This document shows, one piece after another, positions 27,601 through 42,600 of a DNA stretch of 64,000 nt. The notes below the pieces were generated by a model. That model was not told the origin of the DNA. It did no database searches and saw only the letters and a list, made by a program, of their open reading frames with translations. Position 1 is the first letter of the stretch; every line of letters begins with the position of its first letter. Both the position numbers and the translations under genes were made by a program. The DNA comes from Eonycteris spelaea (lineage: Eukaryota; Chordata; Mammalia; Chiroptera; Pteropodidae): positions 9,835,501 through 9,899,500 of the forward strand of contig PUFA01000003.1 of assembly GCA_003508835.1 (NCBI GenBank), written 5' to 3'.

Positions 27601-30600
27601 CTCACAACTTTGAGGTACCAGGCTCCCTGAAATGTAATAGTGAATCTTAAGGTTGACAATAAGGATCAAATGAAAATCTTTATAACAGTCTGTGAAAACT
27701 TTTGTCCCATAGAGCCAAAAAATGGGGGATAAGAAACCAAGCCCAAGATCTGCAACTGGAGATCCAAACACAAAATAAGCAGCAGCTCACTGATCTGAAA
27801 AAAGATCCCCTGTTATCTACCCAGCAAATCCAACTTCTCTGGAGAAAATGGATGGCCCAATAGAGAAAACCTATAGATAACGATATTTGGGAATTATCAA
27901 AGACAATAATCTAGTACAATCTTACTGTAAGTCAGATTGGTAACATGTATCAAGTCTTTAGGAATTTATCACAAGAGATAAAGATAATATGTGAGTAAAG
28001 AGTTACTACAGAGATGTTCACTGTAGTACTGTTTATAATGTTAAATAGAAACACTTAAGTCATAAAGAACACACAGCAGTTAAATTATGACACAATCATA
28101 CGTGAAGAAGGAAAAGTGACATGATGCTTGTAATATATCACATGAAAAGGACAGTATACAAAATACATGGAGCCAATACATAGTACCTAAGCCTTTTGCT
28201 TATGTAGTTTTCCTATGATGAAAATAAATTTACTTGTATAATCAACAAAAAAAAGTAAAATATCACACAATTCTTCAAAAACGAATAAATTAACCATTAA
28301 AAATTTTAAACTTAACAATATTCAGATCTCAAAAAGGAACCATTAAGCAGCTAGTTACATGTTTCTCTGAAAAATCCATACAGCTCCATCTTATCAAATT
28401 ATTTCTAAATGTAATCAATACAATTTCAATGGAAAAACAGAGCAAAATGTAAAGAAATAACTAAATCACAGATGATTAGGGAATCAGTTCCCATATTCTA
28501 ACAACTACACCCTTGAATAATATTTGTAAAATGATAAATCAATAAACATTAAAAAGCTACATGCAGATAACACCTTCAGCAATAGATTTTGGATTTGCAT
28601 TTTCAGTGTTTTATATATATATATATATAAAACTATATATATATATAATCATTCTTATTTCCTATATTAAAAGAGCATGACATCAGAAATTTCTAATCAT
28701 TAAATTTCTCACACAAAGCATTTAAAAAAATGGAACAAACATTTTGGAAAACAAATGTTTTATAGAAGCAAGCACTCTTGAAAAACCTGGAAAATACTAT
28801 CTAGTAGATAGAGGGACAGACAACAAAAGCAAACAGTATGTCCGAAAACAGGGAAGAGGCCAAGTAAACTAAGTGTCTACGTAGCTGTCAACTGTAATTG
28901 AAAAATAATTTAATAAAAACGATCTACTTAGCAAAATGCTGACATTTAAAATATTAAGTATGAAGAAAAATATGTATAAAATAAGTAGAAAGTAAAAACT
29001 CATATACACAATCATGATTAGTTAATATCATAGGTGCAAACAATACTGAAAAGTAATATAAACAAAAATCTACTGTGTAATTAGAGGTAAGTCAAATGGT
29101 CCAGTAGAAAAGGGACTACATTCCCATGTATATGTAGGAATTATGTGACAGAAATGGTTATTTCACAACACAGCAAAAGACTGAGTCATTAATTAATCAT
29201 TAATCAATAAATGATGAGAGGTCATTTACTACCATTTTCAAACAGTTAGATCCCAACATTATACATACCATAAACAAAAAATCCTACTGGATAACATTAG
29301 GAAAAAAAAAACTATAAAAAATCAGCACAGTATTTTTATAGTTATGAATTTAGAAGGTTAATTATATCCAGAAAGCTCAGAATCTATAACGGCAAAGACA
29401 AATATTAACACACAAACTTAGAACCAAACAGAAAAGTAGTGAAAAGATACAGGAAATTAAAAAAAATTAAATGGCTAATATGTTTTAAGAGATGATCAAA
29501 CTGGTGAACAAAATAATAATTTTTAACCTATTAGATAAGTAAAAATTTAAAAGGTCATTGACATTCACTGTGGGCAAGATTGTACAGGAAAAGATACACT
29601 CATACTGCAAGGAATTTAAAAATGCAGAATCTTTTGAGGGTCTTGAGTACACTATCAACACTTAAAACATATATTGCCTTTGAACTAGCTATTCTATTCT
29701 ACTTCTGGAAATCAATCCTGCAGAGATTCTTGCACAACTATACAAACCTGATATCATCAGGTATTCTCTATAGTACTACATATAATGCACAAAACTAGTA
29801 AAAGCGACTCAATGGATAGAATCTGATACCATGAGAAGAGGGACAGACTTAAATACAATAAACAATATTCAGACAATGAATACTATGCCCTCATTTTTTT
29901 AAATGAGGTAAATCTGAATACATTAATGTAAGACTGCAAAAGATGAACACTGTCCTCTCTGACAGCTTTCCCATCCTGAATTTTAGAACTTGGAACTATG
30001 GCTAATTTCTCCTTTAAGGGCCATCAAACTGGGATTTCCAGAAAACCAATTTTCTATAGAAGCCTAGCAATTCAAAATAGACCAAAGTACTACGAGATAA
30101 GTATTTTATAAAAGCATGTTTCCTTATATCTACTGTATCATGAAAAAAAAAAGTATTCAAAATTGAGCAAAGATATGGAAGAATTTCTGATCTCTATACT
30201 GCCTCTTCTCCAAAAACATCAAAATCAAAACATCATTTTTAAGTTCTCTATCGATGAAATAGTAATCTAGGTGAATAATAATTTATGCAATAATTTCAGC
30301 TTCTGAATGGTGAAATGTAAGATTCCCATAGTGATCTATGAAATAGATTTTCTAAATATAAATTAGATTTATCCATAGTCTATTTTAAATTATCTACTTA
30401 ATAACCAGGTAAAATTAGCCACAAGTTTCAAAAAAAATTTCCAAAAGTTTTAAAAACACTTCATGTTTTCATTCATAACAAATGCTGAAATAGTGGCCTC
30501 CTTAAGAAATATGAAATAGCCAATTCCTGAACTGATGCTTTAAATTTACGTCTCATTAAAAAAACCAAACAAACAGAAAACAATGACACATTATTACCTG

Positions 30601-33600
30601 GTCAATCACAGTTGATGTTCAACAGTGTGATCCTTAAAACTACTTGATGTATCATAGCTGATATGGAAAGTATAAATCTTGACCTCTTAAGTCTCAACTT
30701 TAAAGTGATGCCACTTACTTAGTACAAATAATGTCTACATATATCAAATCATTTTCTTATTTTCTGACAAAGGTAAGACTTAGTCATAATTGATAACTTA
30801 CAAAGAGTTCTATGGAATAACTTCGTAGTTTATTGAAAACCTAAATATTTGTAAAAAATGTTGAACATAATTTAGGTGATTTCTTTATGATAAAATCCAG
30901 TCAGGCTGGGGAAAAAAAAGGTCCTAGAAGACTTTATTTCAAGACAAATGATTACTTCTGAGGAAGGAGGAAGCAGAAACAGTTGAAGAGATCCAGTTTT
31001 GCTGTAATCTTAAAATTAAGTAAAAATGAAAAGTATGTCTTTTTGGAAACAAATTCCCTGGGTTCTAAACAATTCACTATCTCACTGTGACCTTGGGCAA
31101 GATATTTAATCTCTGTGCCTCAGTTTCCTTACCTTTAAAATGGGGATAATTCTTAAATGAATGATGTGCTTAGAATAGTACCTGACACATGGTAAATGTT
31201 ATTGTGTTTTCATCAGCCTTACCACCTACAACTATCAACTATGAAATCTAGTTGGAAGGTACTGGGAGGAAGAGGTGGGCGGTGGTATCTGATTTATTTT
31301 CTACACTTACATTTCAAACATAAATTCTATTTTTGTAACCAGTGAGAAAGCAGTATAAAGTAGAATACAAAGTTGCAGTCTTCAAATTTCAAAAACATGA
31401 GACAATACAGGCTTTGGAGTTTGATATTTATTTTTAGCAGGAAGAATATGCTAATGATGATGACACCGTTAGAAGATACGCCCATGTCCAATACCTGCAA
31501 CAGAAGCTAAACAGAAGTTAAAGAAACCATACCAAAGACTAAAGACATAAATTGTATGACATTACTTACCCTTAATTCTGCTAACAATAAAACAAGTAAC
31601 ATGTTTAAGAAAAGTTCCACTACAAAATCAAAAACTGTCAAGTTAACTATCAAAAGTATCTTTAAAAAAAATTTTATTTTTTCCTTTCTAAATAGAATTG
31701 GGCAACCTCTCTAAAGGTAGAGCATGGTGCCAACAACTACGCTCTGAGGGTGCATATGTGAGCAGAGGAGGAACAAACTGAAAATGAGTAATGCTAAATT
31801 CAGAGCTAAGAATTCGTGGTGGGAGAGCTCTGCTGCTAGTACTTAATCAAGTAGCTGCTCTCACAGGCAGAAATGGCGACCACCTCTGGCACAGAGATTG
31901 CTGAAATAAGAACTAAACATTAATAAATAAAAGCAACTTAATTGAGGCAATATCATAACTTACCTATAAATTTCAGAGAACTGTCTTAAATAAAGAGATC
32001 TAGACAAATTAGAAATTCTCTCCTACGTAAGAAATTGCTATATAGTAAACAATGTAAACAAGAAGTAGTCAAATGAAAGATTCTTTTAAATAAAACCACT
32101 TCTGACAATGGCTATACTGCTCAGAGGAAATATGAGTTTCTTTCTTTTATTTTTACCTCTGCACCTCCAGACTTTTCATCGATGGTATCAATCACCACTC
32201 AATTTAAAGAAGCCATTACTTTTTACCTAAGGGTTTGTATAAGCTGGGAAAGGGGTGAGAATATGTTAAGCAACAGACTCAAGGGTGAAAAAAAAGTAAC
32301 GTGAAGACTACATTCCTGAGTAAAGTTGATGAACTGCTGAGAAACAGAGAGACTGGAACTAACAATACCCAACACAAATTCTATGCCCCAAAGTCTTTTA
32401 ATTTCTTAAATGGAAAGACTGCATGTACTAAGAACAGGAATTAATTAAGTCAACCATAATTTACTGTACTTAACACCAGACTTTATACCAACTGCTATTT
32501 TACCATTATTTTTGTTCTTGAAAATAAAGATTCAAACTCGTAAGATAAAAGGTGTTACTGGAATAACTTTTAAATGCAACGAATTCTGCTAATTCCAAAT
32601 TTCTAAATTTACTTAGGTAGGCTGATTTGATTTAAGTAGAATGAAGCTCATTAACGGGAGTAAATTACCTGTGGGCCACTGTTTAAAAAGTCTATGTCAA
32701 AAAAAAAAAAAAAGCAAAATGTGCAGGAACATTCAGATAGTTTAAAATTCCTACCGAAAAAAATAAAGTAAGCAAGCACTAAAGAAGTTAAAGGTTACGC
32801 ACTTCCAATTTATGCTCTTTCTCTGCAAGGGCTTCCTTTTGACAACGAAGAAAATCTGCTAACATTCGAGTGAGTTGCTTCCTATCATCTATTTCAGCTG
32901 CCAATCTGCCGTTGTAATCTGCCAGCAACATACAAGCATCTTCTACCATTTTAGAGAGCCTTTCTCCAGATTCTTTATCTAAGAAAAGCACAAAACAAAA
33001 TTATTACACAACAAAAACAATGCCATATGCTGTTCCCTCACTAAAAAAGTTCAGATCATGTTTTCTCTCCTTACCTGTTATTTTATCTAGTAGGGATACT
33101 TCTTGGACTTCTACAGGCAAAGAAGCTATCCTCTGATGAACTGCTGCATCACCTGAAGCAGCATTTTCTAGATCTTGTAATGCTCTAACGAGATCTAGAG
33201 TCTAAAAAGTTACACAACTTTAGAGCCAAAATAAATGAAGCTTAAACAAATACAAGTCTTTAAGTTTACTTCATATTTCTTTACCCTTATGAGATTTTTA
33301 CTAGTTCAAAGTTTCAAATATAAACTGCTTTCTAAACACTCCATTTCTTTTTGCACATTAAGGAAAAGAAGCTATACTGTATTAGTTACTGGAAATATAT
33401 AAATTGGCAACATAAATGAGACATAGCCCTTGGCCATGAGGAGTTCATATTCTAGTGGTGGAGACAGAGTGACAGTATACAAATAATTATCTGACTATTA
33501 AACTGATGTGATTGATTTACACGCCAAATACACACAACAGTAAAAGGAAGGCAGGCTATTAACTTCAACCTGGAGAATACAAGTTTTATGTATGATATAT

Positions 33601-36600
33601 TCATTATATCACCATTATTCATGAGATTTTTAAATATGAAACTGAATTTTGGGGGTGGGGGATACATATTATCTTCTACCACAACATAAAAGAGTCTCCC
33701 AGATTCCATTTCTAACTGATATAATTCAAGTAAAAGAAAAACGTAGTTCTAGAATATGTTTTAATATGGTATCTTCAACTATTCTATGGTTTAATAAAAT
33801 CATTAAAATATTACAAAGTTCCATATATCTGATGACTAATATTTACATTAATGCTTAATTAACAGCTATAGAAATTATTTTAGAATGTTTTAATTGCATT
33901 GTTTCATATACTAGCTATAATTAGGAGAGAAGGGCAAGTCTTTGCTGGTGACTCACAATTATAACGTCTATAAACTCAGTCCAAAGAAAAATGAATAAAT
34001 TTTTATTAGTCTCCATCCCCACCCCACCTCTTTCCCCCCCTTTTTCCCTTAATCTCTAAAACTAGATCCTGGAACACTAGGAAATTATGCACATACTTGA
34101 AAAACAAGAAATTATCAATTCTGTGTATATATTAAGATAACACTGATAGCTAGTAATTAATTTTTCTTTATGCTATTTCCTTACAAAAAAATTCTATCAC
34201 TGGTGGGCTTTGGCATTCCTGTCAGATTCTTTCTGCCTCCCTAGTGCTAATACTGATATAAATCCACAGTTCTAGGCAGTAATTTGTACATTTCTTTCAA
34301 GTTCCTAGGGGAAAAGAACTCGACCCAACCTCTGTTTTCATGCAGTGAGTTCAGGTCCAGTCCTACAACTTACATGGAGCACTATGACTTCTTGTTAGTT
34401 ACTCTCTAGGATACTAATTTCTGGCAACCTATGTCTGCTTCTAGATAAAAGCTCAGCAGGAACCAGGCTCTAGCTCACATATTAAGTTTCTGTACATTTC
34501 TAGCCCACCATGATATTTACCTTTTAAGAGTATGGCTATGTCTTCATTTTCTCCTTTAAAATTTTATCTGTCCCTCCTATATGTTTGAAACATAGAAGGA
34601 GGAAGCTTTAAGACTCAATGCCCACATAATTAAAAGTTAAAAATGTCTTTAAGGAATAATCTAATGGTTAAGGAATGCTATACTACACCAATCTGGGAGG
34701 ACATGGAATACTAAATTAATGACTTTAATCCACCTTATTTTACTATGGAACTACATGGTTCTATTATAGTTACGTACAACTACATAAATATGTATTTGTT
34801 ACTCTAACACTTGTTTTTAAATGTTTAAAAGCGAAAATACTTAAAGGGGCAGTGTTTATTTCTAGAAATGGAATTTTTAGTGTACTTAAATCATACAACA
34901 AATAAATGTTTTATTTATTTAAAAGGAAACTGTCAGGGGTCAAATATATGGTGATGGAAGGAGATTTGATTTGGGCGGTGAACACACAGTACAATATACA
35001 GATGACATATTCAGGATTGTACACTTGAAACATATAATTTTATTAACCAATGTCACCCCAACAAATTTACTTTAAATAAATAGAAAGAAAAACTGTTTAA
35101 ACGGTAGATATCTACCAGATCTAATCCTATTAAGCATCAGAAATCCTCTATCTATGCGAAACATGACTGACTGCCTAATATAAAATACATAACATATTTC
35201 ATTAAACATAAGCAATCTGTTAATCAGAAAATATAATAATCATGTAGCTTCTTTCTTATACAGAGAACAATAATACAAATCAATTTACAACAGTAACATA
35301 GTGAAACTAATAAAGCTTGGTGGCCATATGAAGTAATAATGACATAACTCCCATAACAGAAAAAACTTCTACCTGTGGTGGTTCACTTGGAGATCCCAGA
35401 GAAGAACAATTTTCATTTTCATCCACCTTTATCTGTTCATAAGTTCGCTTCCTAGGTTTCTTATCGCCATCTGAATTGAAAGAACATTTAAGTTTTAATG
35501 AAAAAATACATTTTAATGAAGAGATCATGATAAAAGACTATATACTTACACAGAGCTTGCTTAAGTTGTTCTAATACATCATTTTCATAAACAGACCTTT
35601 CTTCCCAAATAGATAACACTCTTCCAAGGTGCTTCTTACAACTTTCATCAGTTTCACTAAAGAAAAAGTAAAAATATTTTATTTTTATAAGTAAAAATAC
35701 ATAGTGCTATTAAAAAGGCAATGGTGATTTTAAATACAATCAGACAGACATTCATGCCCTGGAGAAAACTGTCCAAATGTTTACTAAGCACCATTACGTG
35801 ATAGGTAATTTAGGGGTGCAGCGATGAAAACAGACATATTCCCTGCTTCCCTTAAAGAGCTTACAGATATATTACAGACATATTATTAAACAAAAAATTA
35901 TGTTAACAATATAAAGGTGTCAGTACCAGTTTCTAGAGGTTTACAAAGAAGCTATCCCAAACATAATAAGGGATAAACATCAGGTTAAGGAATATTTCTC
36001 ATAGGTGATTTTTAAAGTTATTTAAGAAATATTGATCAATGCACCATCTTTGACATGGGAGATACAAATGGGATCTTTATGGCAGCTATTATTTATAGGT
36101 GCCACAAAAGAGAACAAGGTGTTAAAAACAGGCATAACAGAGAGACCTGGCCCAGGTTCAAAAGAGATCAGAAATGGGGTCTGAGGAACTGATATTTAAT
36201 CTGAGATCTGAAGACTGGATACACAAGGAAGTGGGAAACAGACTAATCTTAGCCATTTCCCACCACCTTCATCAGTATCACTATAGACTGAGCCACTATT
36301 AACTCTTGCCTGGATTTTTTAACATTCTTCTCATTGGTCTCCTAGACTCTACTCTTTCACTATTTCTCTATCTTTGTAAACCAAATCATACTGCCCTCAA
36401 TCTTCGAAGAGCTGCCACTCATACCATGAATAAGCCCAATATCCCTATCCTGGACACGTTCTACTTCCTGGCTCTCTCTCAGTCCACATTCCCTAAATAC
36501 CTTCTCCCATACAAATCTCCTTGGTGATTTTCAAACATACCTAGCATAGAGCTGTCTCACACGGCTCATTTTTTCATTTCCTTTAATCTCTGTTTAAATG

Positions 36601-39600
36601 CTACCACCTCAAAATAGTAATTTCTTATCTTATGATATAACTAAGCACCGTCACACTTTCTAGTTCCTTCTCCACTTTGTTTCTTCATAGTCTTTACCTT
36701 TTGACATTATAATATATATTCACTTGGTTATCTAGTTATTACCTGTGTTATCCACTGAAATGCAAGCTCCACTAGAACAGATCTTTGTCTTGTTCATTAC
36801 TATATCCTCAGGGCCTAGCACATAGTAGGCAGTCAATAGTATTTTATTGAATTCTCGGGAGAGGTGACATATATAAAAGCCATAAGCCAGAAAGAAAACT
36901 GTAGACTACACAGTACGTGCATGGAAGAAATGTGAGACAGGAGTCTGAAGAGGTAGACAGGGCCATGAAGAAATACCTAACTCTTGCTCAGGACATTAGA
37001 CCTGATGTCTGGGACAAATGAGAATCATTCAAAGGCATGGGAAGGTTATGACCAGCTCTGCAACTCTGAGTACAGTTTCCTAAAAGGATTAAACAACACT
37101 GGAGGCGACTGCAATTATACAGAAATGACATTACGGTAACTGGAATGGAAAGAAATCTAAAGAACTGAGGGAACTGCATGTAGTATATGGGTAAGGGGAG
37201 TGAAAGAAAGGGGAATGTGACATATTGTAAATCACAATATCACAGAAGGTTAAAGATGACACCTAACTTTCAACTGAGTAACTGAATAGATGGAGGTGCC
37301 ATTGACTGAGAGAATGAAACCTTGAGGAAAAGCAAATTTGATAGGGAGCAAGGACATTATGAGTTCAATATAAGACAAAGTCTAAGTTTAAGTTATTCAG
37401 AGGAATATAACTAGAAATTCAATAGGCAATTGGACAGAGAAGTCTAAAAGAAAAAACATCTCAATTGTACCATACGGTTGTGAGTTATTAGGATATGGAT
37501 GATAAATGCAGAGGGCAAGAATATGACCCCCACCCCCCAATGAGAGCCTAAGACTGAACTCTACGACTTATATATCAGCATCTGAGAAGATGGTAAAAAG
37601 CAGTATCTAAATTGAGGAATAAATAATATTTAAGAAGGTAACATACTGCAAAATTTCATACTAATTTTCAAAAATGCATCCACCATGACTAAAACAACAG
37701 GGCATATGGCCAATACATTTTCATCTTTAAATTGTTCAATACAAATCATCATTCGCATTGAAGTCTATAACTTAGACTGATTTAATAGTCTATCCCAGTA
37801 GTGTTCATCCAGTAATCTATAAAATATTTGCATATACACTTAGAAATAAACAGTTAAAAAGGGCATAAGCTGAAGTAGACGCCTACCCTCAGAATTTTTC
37901 TGCAGCAAAATTTGTCAACAGGTTTATGATTCTTTTAAATAAATATTCTATATTTCCGAAGCATTTAAAAATGTTATGACATATACATACATACTAGAAA
38001 ACTTTAAAATCATTATAAACAATTTGATTAAAAAGGGTAATAAGTTTATCCAGAATATCAACTGTGAGACTGATATCTTTATAAGCAAGCAAAATTTCAA
38101 TTTAACATCTTCATTCATTCTTAATAAAGTTTGTTCCAATTTGGCAGTTGTATTTGGTCTCTCTAAAGAACGCTGTACAAGCACTCCAAATGCCCAACTT
38201 AGCAAGCGCAAAAAAAATTTCCTTCACACAAAATATTCAACATTTACAAATGCCATTTATAGGTTTTTTTCAAATGAAAACTTCAAAGAAGTACATTCCC
38301 TTGTTTTTATTTTATGGTTAAGACAAATTTTAGCAAAAGGACATATGCATTTAAAACAGATTAGCTAGTACCCAAAACAATTATCATACCTTGACACATG
38401 CTTAAATGCTTCCACTATAACTGGTGCAAAATCTTTTGTAAACTCCGGCCCCTTCCTTTTGCTGTTCTGAATGACATCATTGGCTAGGTAGAGAAAAGTA
38501 AGCTTCCTGTTTGGTTTGGCTGAAAAATAAAATAAAAAATTTAAATTTACTTAAAATATCCTCACTTAGCTTTCTTAATACCTAAATTTAGCGGTTTGAG
38601 AACTACAACTTTCTTAATACCTAAATTTAGCGGTTTGAGAACTACAAAACCTAACCTTTATTTATTATGTTCAATTCTAGCTTTTCATTCTATAACCAAA
38701 GCTATCAAGTCACTATTCTTTTATTCACTGGGATAACTACTCTATAGTTTCTGGAGATTAATCATGTGAGGAAAAAAGAAAAATCAAGAGGCAAAAAGAG
38801 AACTCAAGGTAGTCAATGATGTATCTTGCTGTTTCTTGCAGTTTTACTAAGTCGCCCAAACTACTTTTTCTTGATTGCTATCTTTATCGCTATTCCCAAA
38901 TAGTTTTACACACTGACATCCTCATATCTGTGTAAAAATGCATCTCTGTGACTCTATCCTGTATGAAATTTTATTAAAACTAGTAAGCACTATATGAGAT
39001 ACAGCCATTTATAAATAAGATGGTGAATGGTTATGTTATTAAGATGGCGCCCTAAATCTTAAATTGCATTTAATGCCCATGTTGATTTAAATACCAATTT
39101 TTAAGTTACTGTGAAACAAAAAGGGTATAAAATCTAAAACAGGTTGAAAGAGACATCAATCAATTACATATTTTTTGTTTATGAAATAAATATTTGCCAA
39201 GCTAACATGAGTAAATGTTAAGGAGACCAGATGGACAAAGTTTAGATTTTTTTCCCCTTTGGTTTACAATGACCTTTAAATAACTGAATTCATCTTGACA
39301 AAAACATGTCCCTACTCACTATATTCTGTGGGATAAGTCATCTAGCTAGAAGAGCAGATAAGATTTCAACGGTTGTGGGCCAGAATACATTTTTACTGGT
39401 TACCATGTTAAGTGGCACAGTAGTATTGAATGTAACTCAAACAAGATCCATATACATAAAGTTAGTTAAACAGAATCTTTTATATACTATTTTCATAATA
39501 TAATTTTACTAGAATTAAACTTCAATCACTGTCATACAATTATATTCAGAACATCATCCTTTGTGGCAATCCACATTACAATGTAGAAGATTTACAGTCA

Positions 39601-42600
39601 GAACTGATAATCCAATGCACTAACTCGCTGTGGGGTAGCTTATTGGATTGGAAGGGCGAAAAAAATTATGGACAGGCTTGCAATTGCGAACCTTCTAGAT
39701 TTGTGTATTAGATTTAAAATTTAAGCATTCAACATATTAAAAAACACTTCTGAGTTCACATCTTCCTTGAGGGAAAACTACCAACCTAACCTTCTCACAA
39801 GAAACTGTAAAATACTGAGTACAACTGATCAGATTTTACAAACCTATGCTGTCCTTTGTATAAACTGGTATGCTTGTCTAAATCTGCCACCCACAACTTT
39901 TCATGCTTTTGAAAGTCACAGGCTCAGAATAAAGATGAGGAAGAAACTGTAATAAGAGACCACCTTCTGATTCTTCCACCTCTTGTCTGGTTTAATAAAC
40001 CACAAAGTACAACTGGTTAAGGTGCCAAGACCTTTTCCCGTAAATATGGTAATAACTGTACTTTTCCAAGATTCAACCCTCTTTATTACCTACTCTGCCC
40101 AAAGCAAATCCCACTCCCCAAAAAGGTTGATATTATTTAATCCAAATAGTTGCTTTCTCATCATTAAACTGGGTTTAAAAACTCAAATTTAAAAATTTTA
40201 TTATTATTGCCTAATTGGGAGACTCCCTGCAGTACTTTTAGGTACCTACACCAATGGGCTACTTTTTCTAAATTATTGAACTTTTACTGTGTTATACACT
40301 ATTTTAAGTACTTACATATATTACCTAATTTAATCCAAATAATGTAAGGTGCCATTATTATCTGCATTTGGCAGCTGAAAAACACACATCAAAAAGATTG
40401 TGCCCACAGTGAAATAGCCAGGAAGGTATCAGCCAGGATTTGAATTCAAAACGTCCAATTCCTAAGCAGTCCCTCTTAACAATTACACTATGCCTCCTGT
40501 CATGAATAAAGAGAATGTTACCTTTTAAGATTAAGTAGCAACTCAATCAAAATATTTCAGAAAGTTAGCAGCCTTATTCACAAGACCTAAAAGGTAGAAG
40601 CAACCCAAGTGTCCTTCAACTAATGAATGGATAAACGAAATGTGGTCTTTACACAAACGGAATATTATTCAGTCTTAAAAAGAAAGGACATTCTGAAACT
40701 TGTTACAACGTGGATAAACCTAGAAGAAATTATGCTAAATGAAATAATAAGTCAGTCATAAAAAGACAAATATTGTATGATTCCACTGCATGAGGTAGAT
40801 CAATCGTATTCATAGAGACAGCAGAATGGTGGCTGACAGGGGCTGGGGACAGGGAGATACAGAGAGTTATTGTTTAATGGGCGTAGAGTTCTAACTCCGT
40901 AAGATGAAAAGAATTCTAAATATGCCTGGTGATGATGACTGCACAACAGTGTGAATGTACTTCTGAACACTAAGCTGGTTAAAACTAAATTTTGTTAGGT
41001 GTATTTTACCACCAAAATTTTAAAATATGTATTTTACAATGTTTTTTAAATTCATGGGCTACTAATCTCTTAAAAATAACTCAAAATAATTTCTACAATG
41101 TACGTTAAAGTAAAAATTTATAAGATTTTGAAATATATTTCCCAATATATTCTGAAGGACAACTCTGTACCAGAAGCATAAACTTGGTATGAGGTCCAAA
41201 TACCAAAACATAATTTTCATTTTTTTCTTTTGTGGAACCCAAGCTAAAATATGAAAAATACCTAGAACCTGTGATAATGTGTAACTTTCAAATTTTCAGG
41301 GGAAAAAAACTTACTTCCATATAAAACTGTGTGTACATTGAGACTAGCCAAGATGGCCTAGAAGCTAGATGCTGCGCATGCCTCCAATCGTGACCACACC
41401 AAAATTACAACAAAACTATAAAGCAACCCTAATGAGAGTTGCCTGAGGTCTGGCTGAACATAAGCCCTACAACTGGGGTACATACATAAGAGGCAGGTAG
41501 GAGGGGCAGAGACGTCAAAGAGCCAATACCATGATAGTGTGCGAGTCCAGAATCAAAGGGTTACCTTGGCTGTAGGTCCTCTCCCACCTGAAGAGCGAGG
41601 GGTTCTGGCCCCACACTGGGCTCCACATCCGAGGGTTCAAGTGCCGGGAAAAGAAGTCCCCCAAACCTCTGGCTGTGAAAACCAGTGGAGGTTGTGGCCA
41701 AGTAAGATGGAGGGCTGCGGCAGTCGCAGACGTTCCTCTTAACCCATTTCCAGTTTACCCCAAGAATACTCACCAGCAGCGTCTACCCAGAGATAACTCA
41801 CAGATTACAGTCCTAACCTTAGCCCCAACGTTTGCCAAAAAAGGTTCCCTTTTATTATTATGTTCACATCGCTCTGGTATATCAATAGTCTTTAGAAACA
41901 AACAATATCATTCTATTTACAGTATTGTTTTTAATAGTGGTATTTACATTTACAAAATATAGTAATTATTAATGCCTAAAAATGTCCAAGGAAGACAAGA
42001 CCGAATGTCAGACTGGACAGGCACCAGAGCCCTGCTAAAGTGAATCCTGCTTTATAGGGTCAGCCCATATCAACCAATCCTCACAACCAATCGGCCCAAA
42101 GGTCAATCCCTCCATGGAAGAGTAAACAGCAACCAAGGCTCCGCTACATCAGCAAGGCACACACATAACTCATACACATCTTGAGCACCTTGTTCAGGTG
42201 ACCAGGGAAGACTGCCACTAGGCCCACAGAACACCTACTACATAAAGACACTCTACTAAAGCCAGGAGACTTAGGAGCCCTACCTAATAAATAAAAACAA
42301 ACACAGGGAGACAGCCAAAATGGGGAGACAAAGAAACATGTTCCACATGAAAGAACAGAACAAAGCTACAGAAAAAGAACTAAACAGAAATCTATCACAT
42401 GCAGATTTCAAAACACTGGTTATAAGGATGCTTAAGGAACTTAGGGGAAGAGTAGATGAACTCCATGAGAACTTTAATAGATATAAACATAAAAATTGAG
42501 ATTGGAAACATGAAAAAGAACCAGTCGTTAAATGAAAAATACAAGAACTAAAATGAAGAATACATTATAAGAAATCAACAGTAGATTAGATGAAGCAGAG

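Noticed and set aside
37976..38368. 130-codon plus-strand open frame in intron 2
   Set aside because: AT-rich and antisense, with no motif or family I recognise and no repeat identity. Chance is the simplest explanation.
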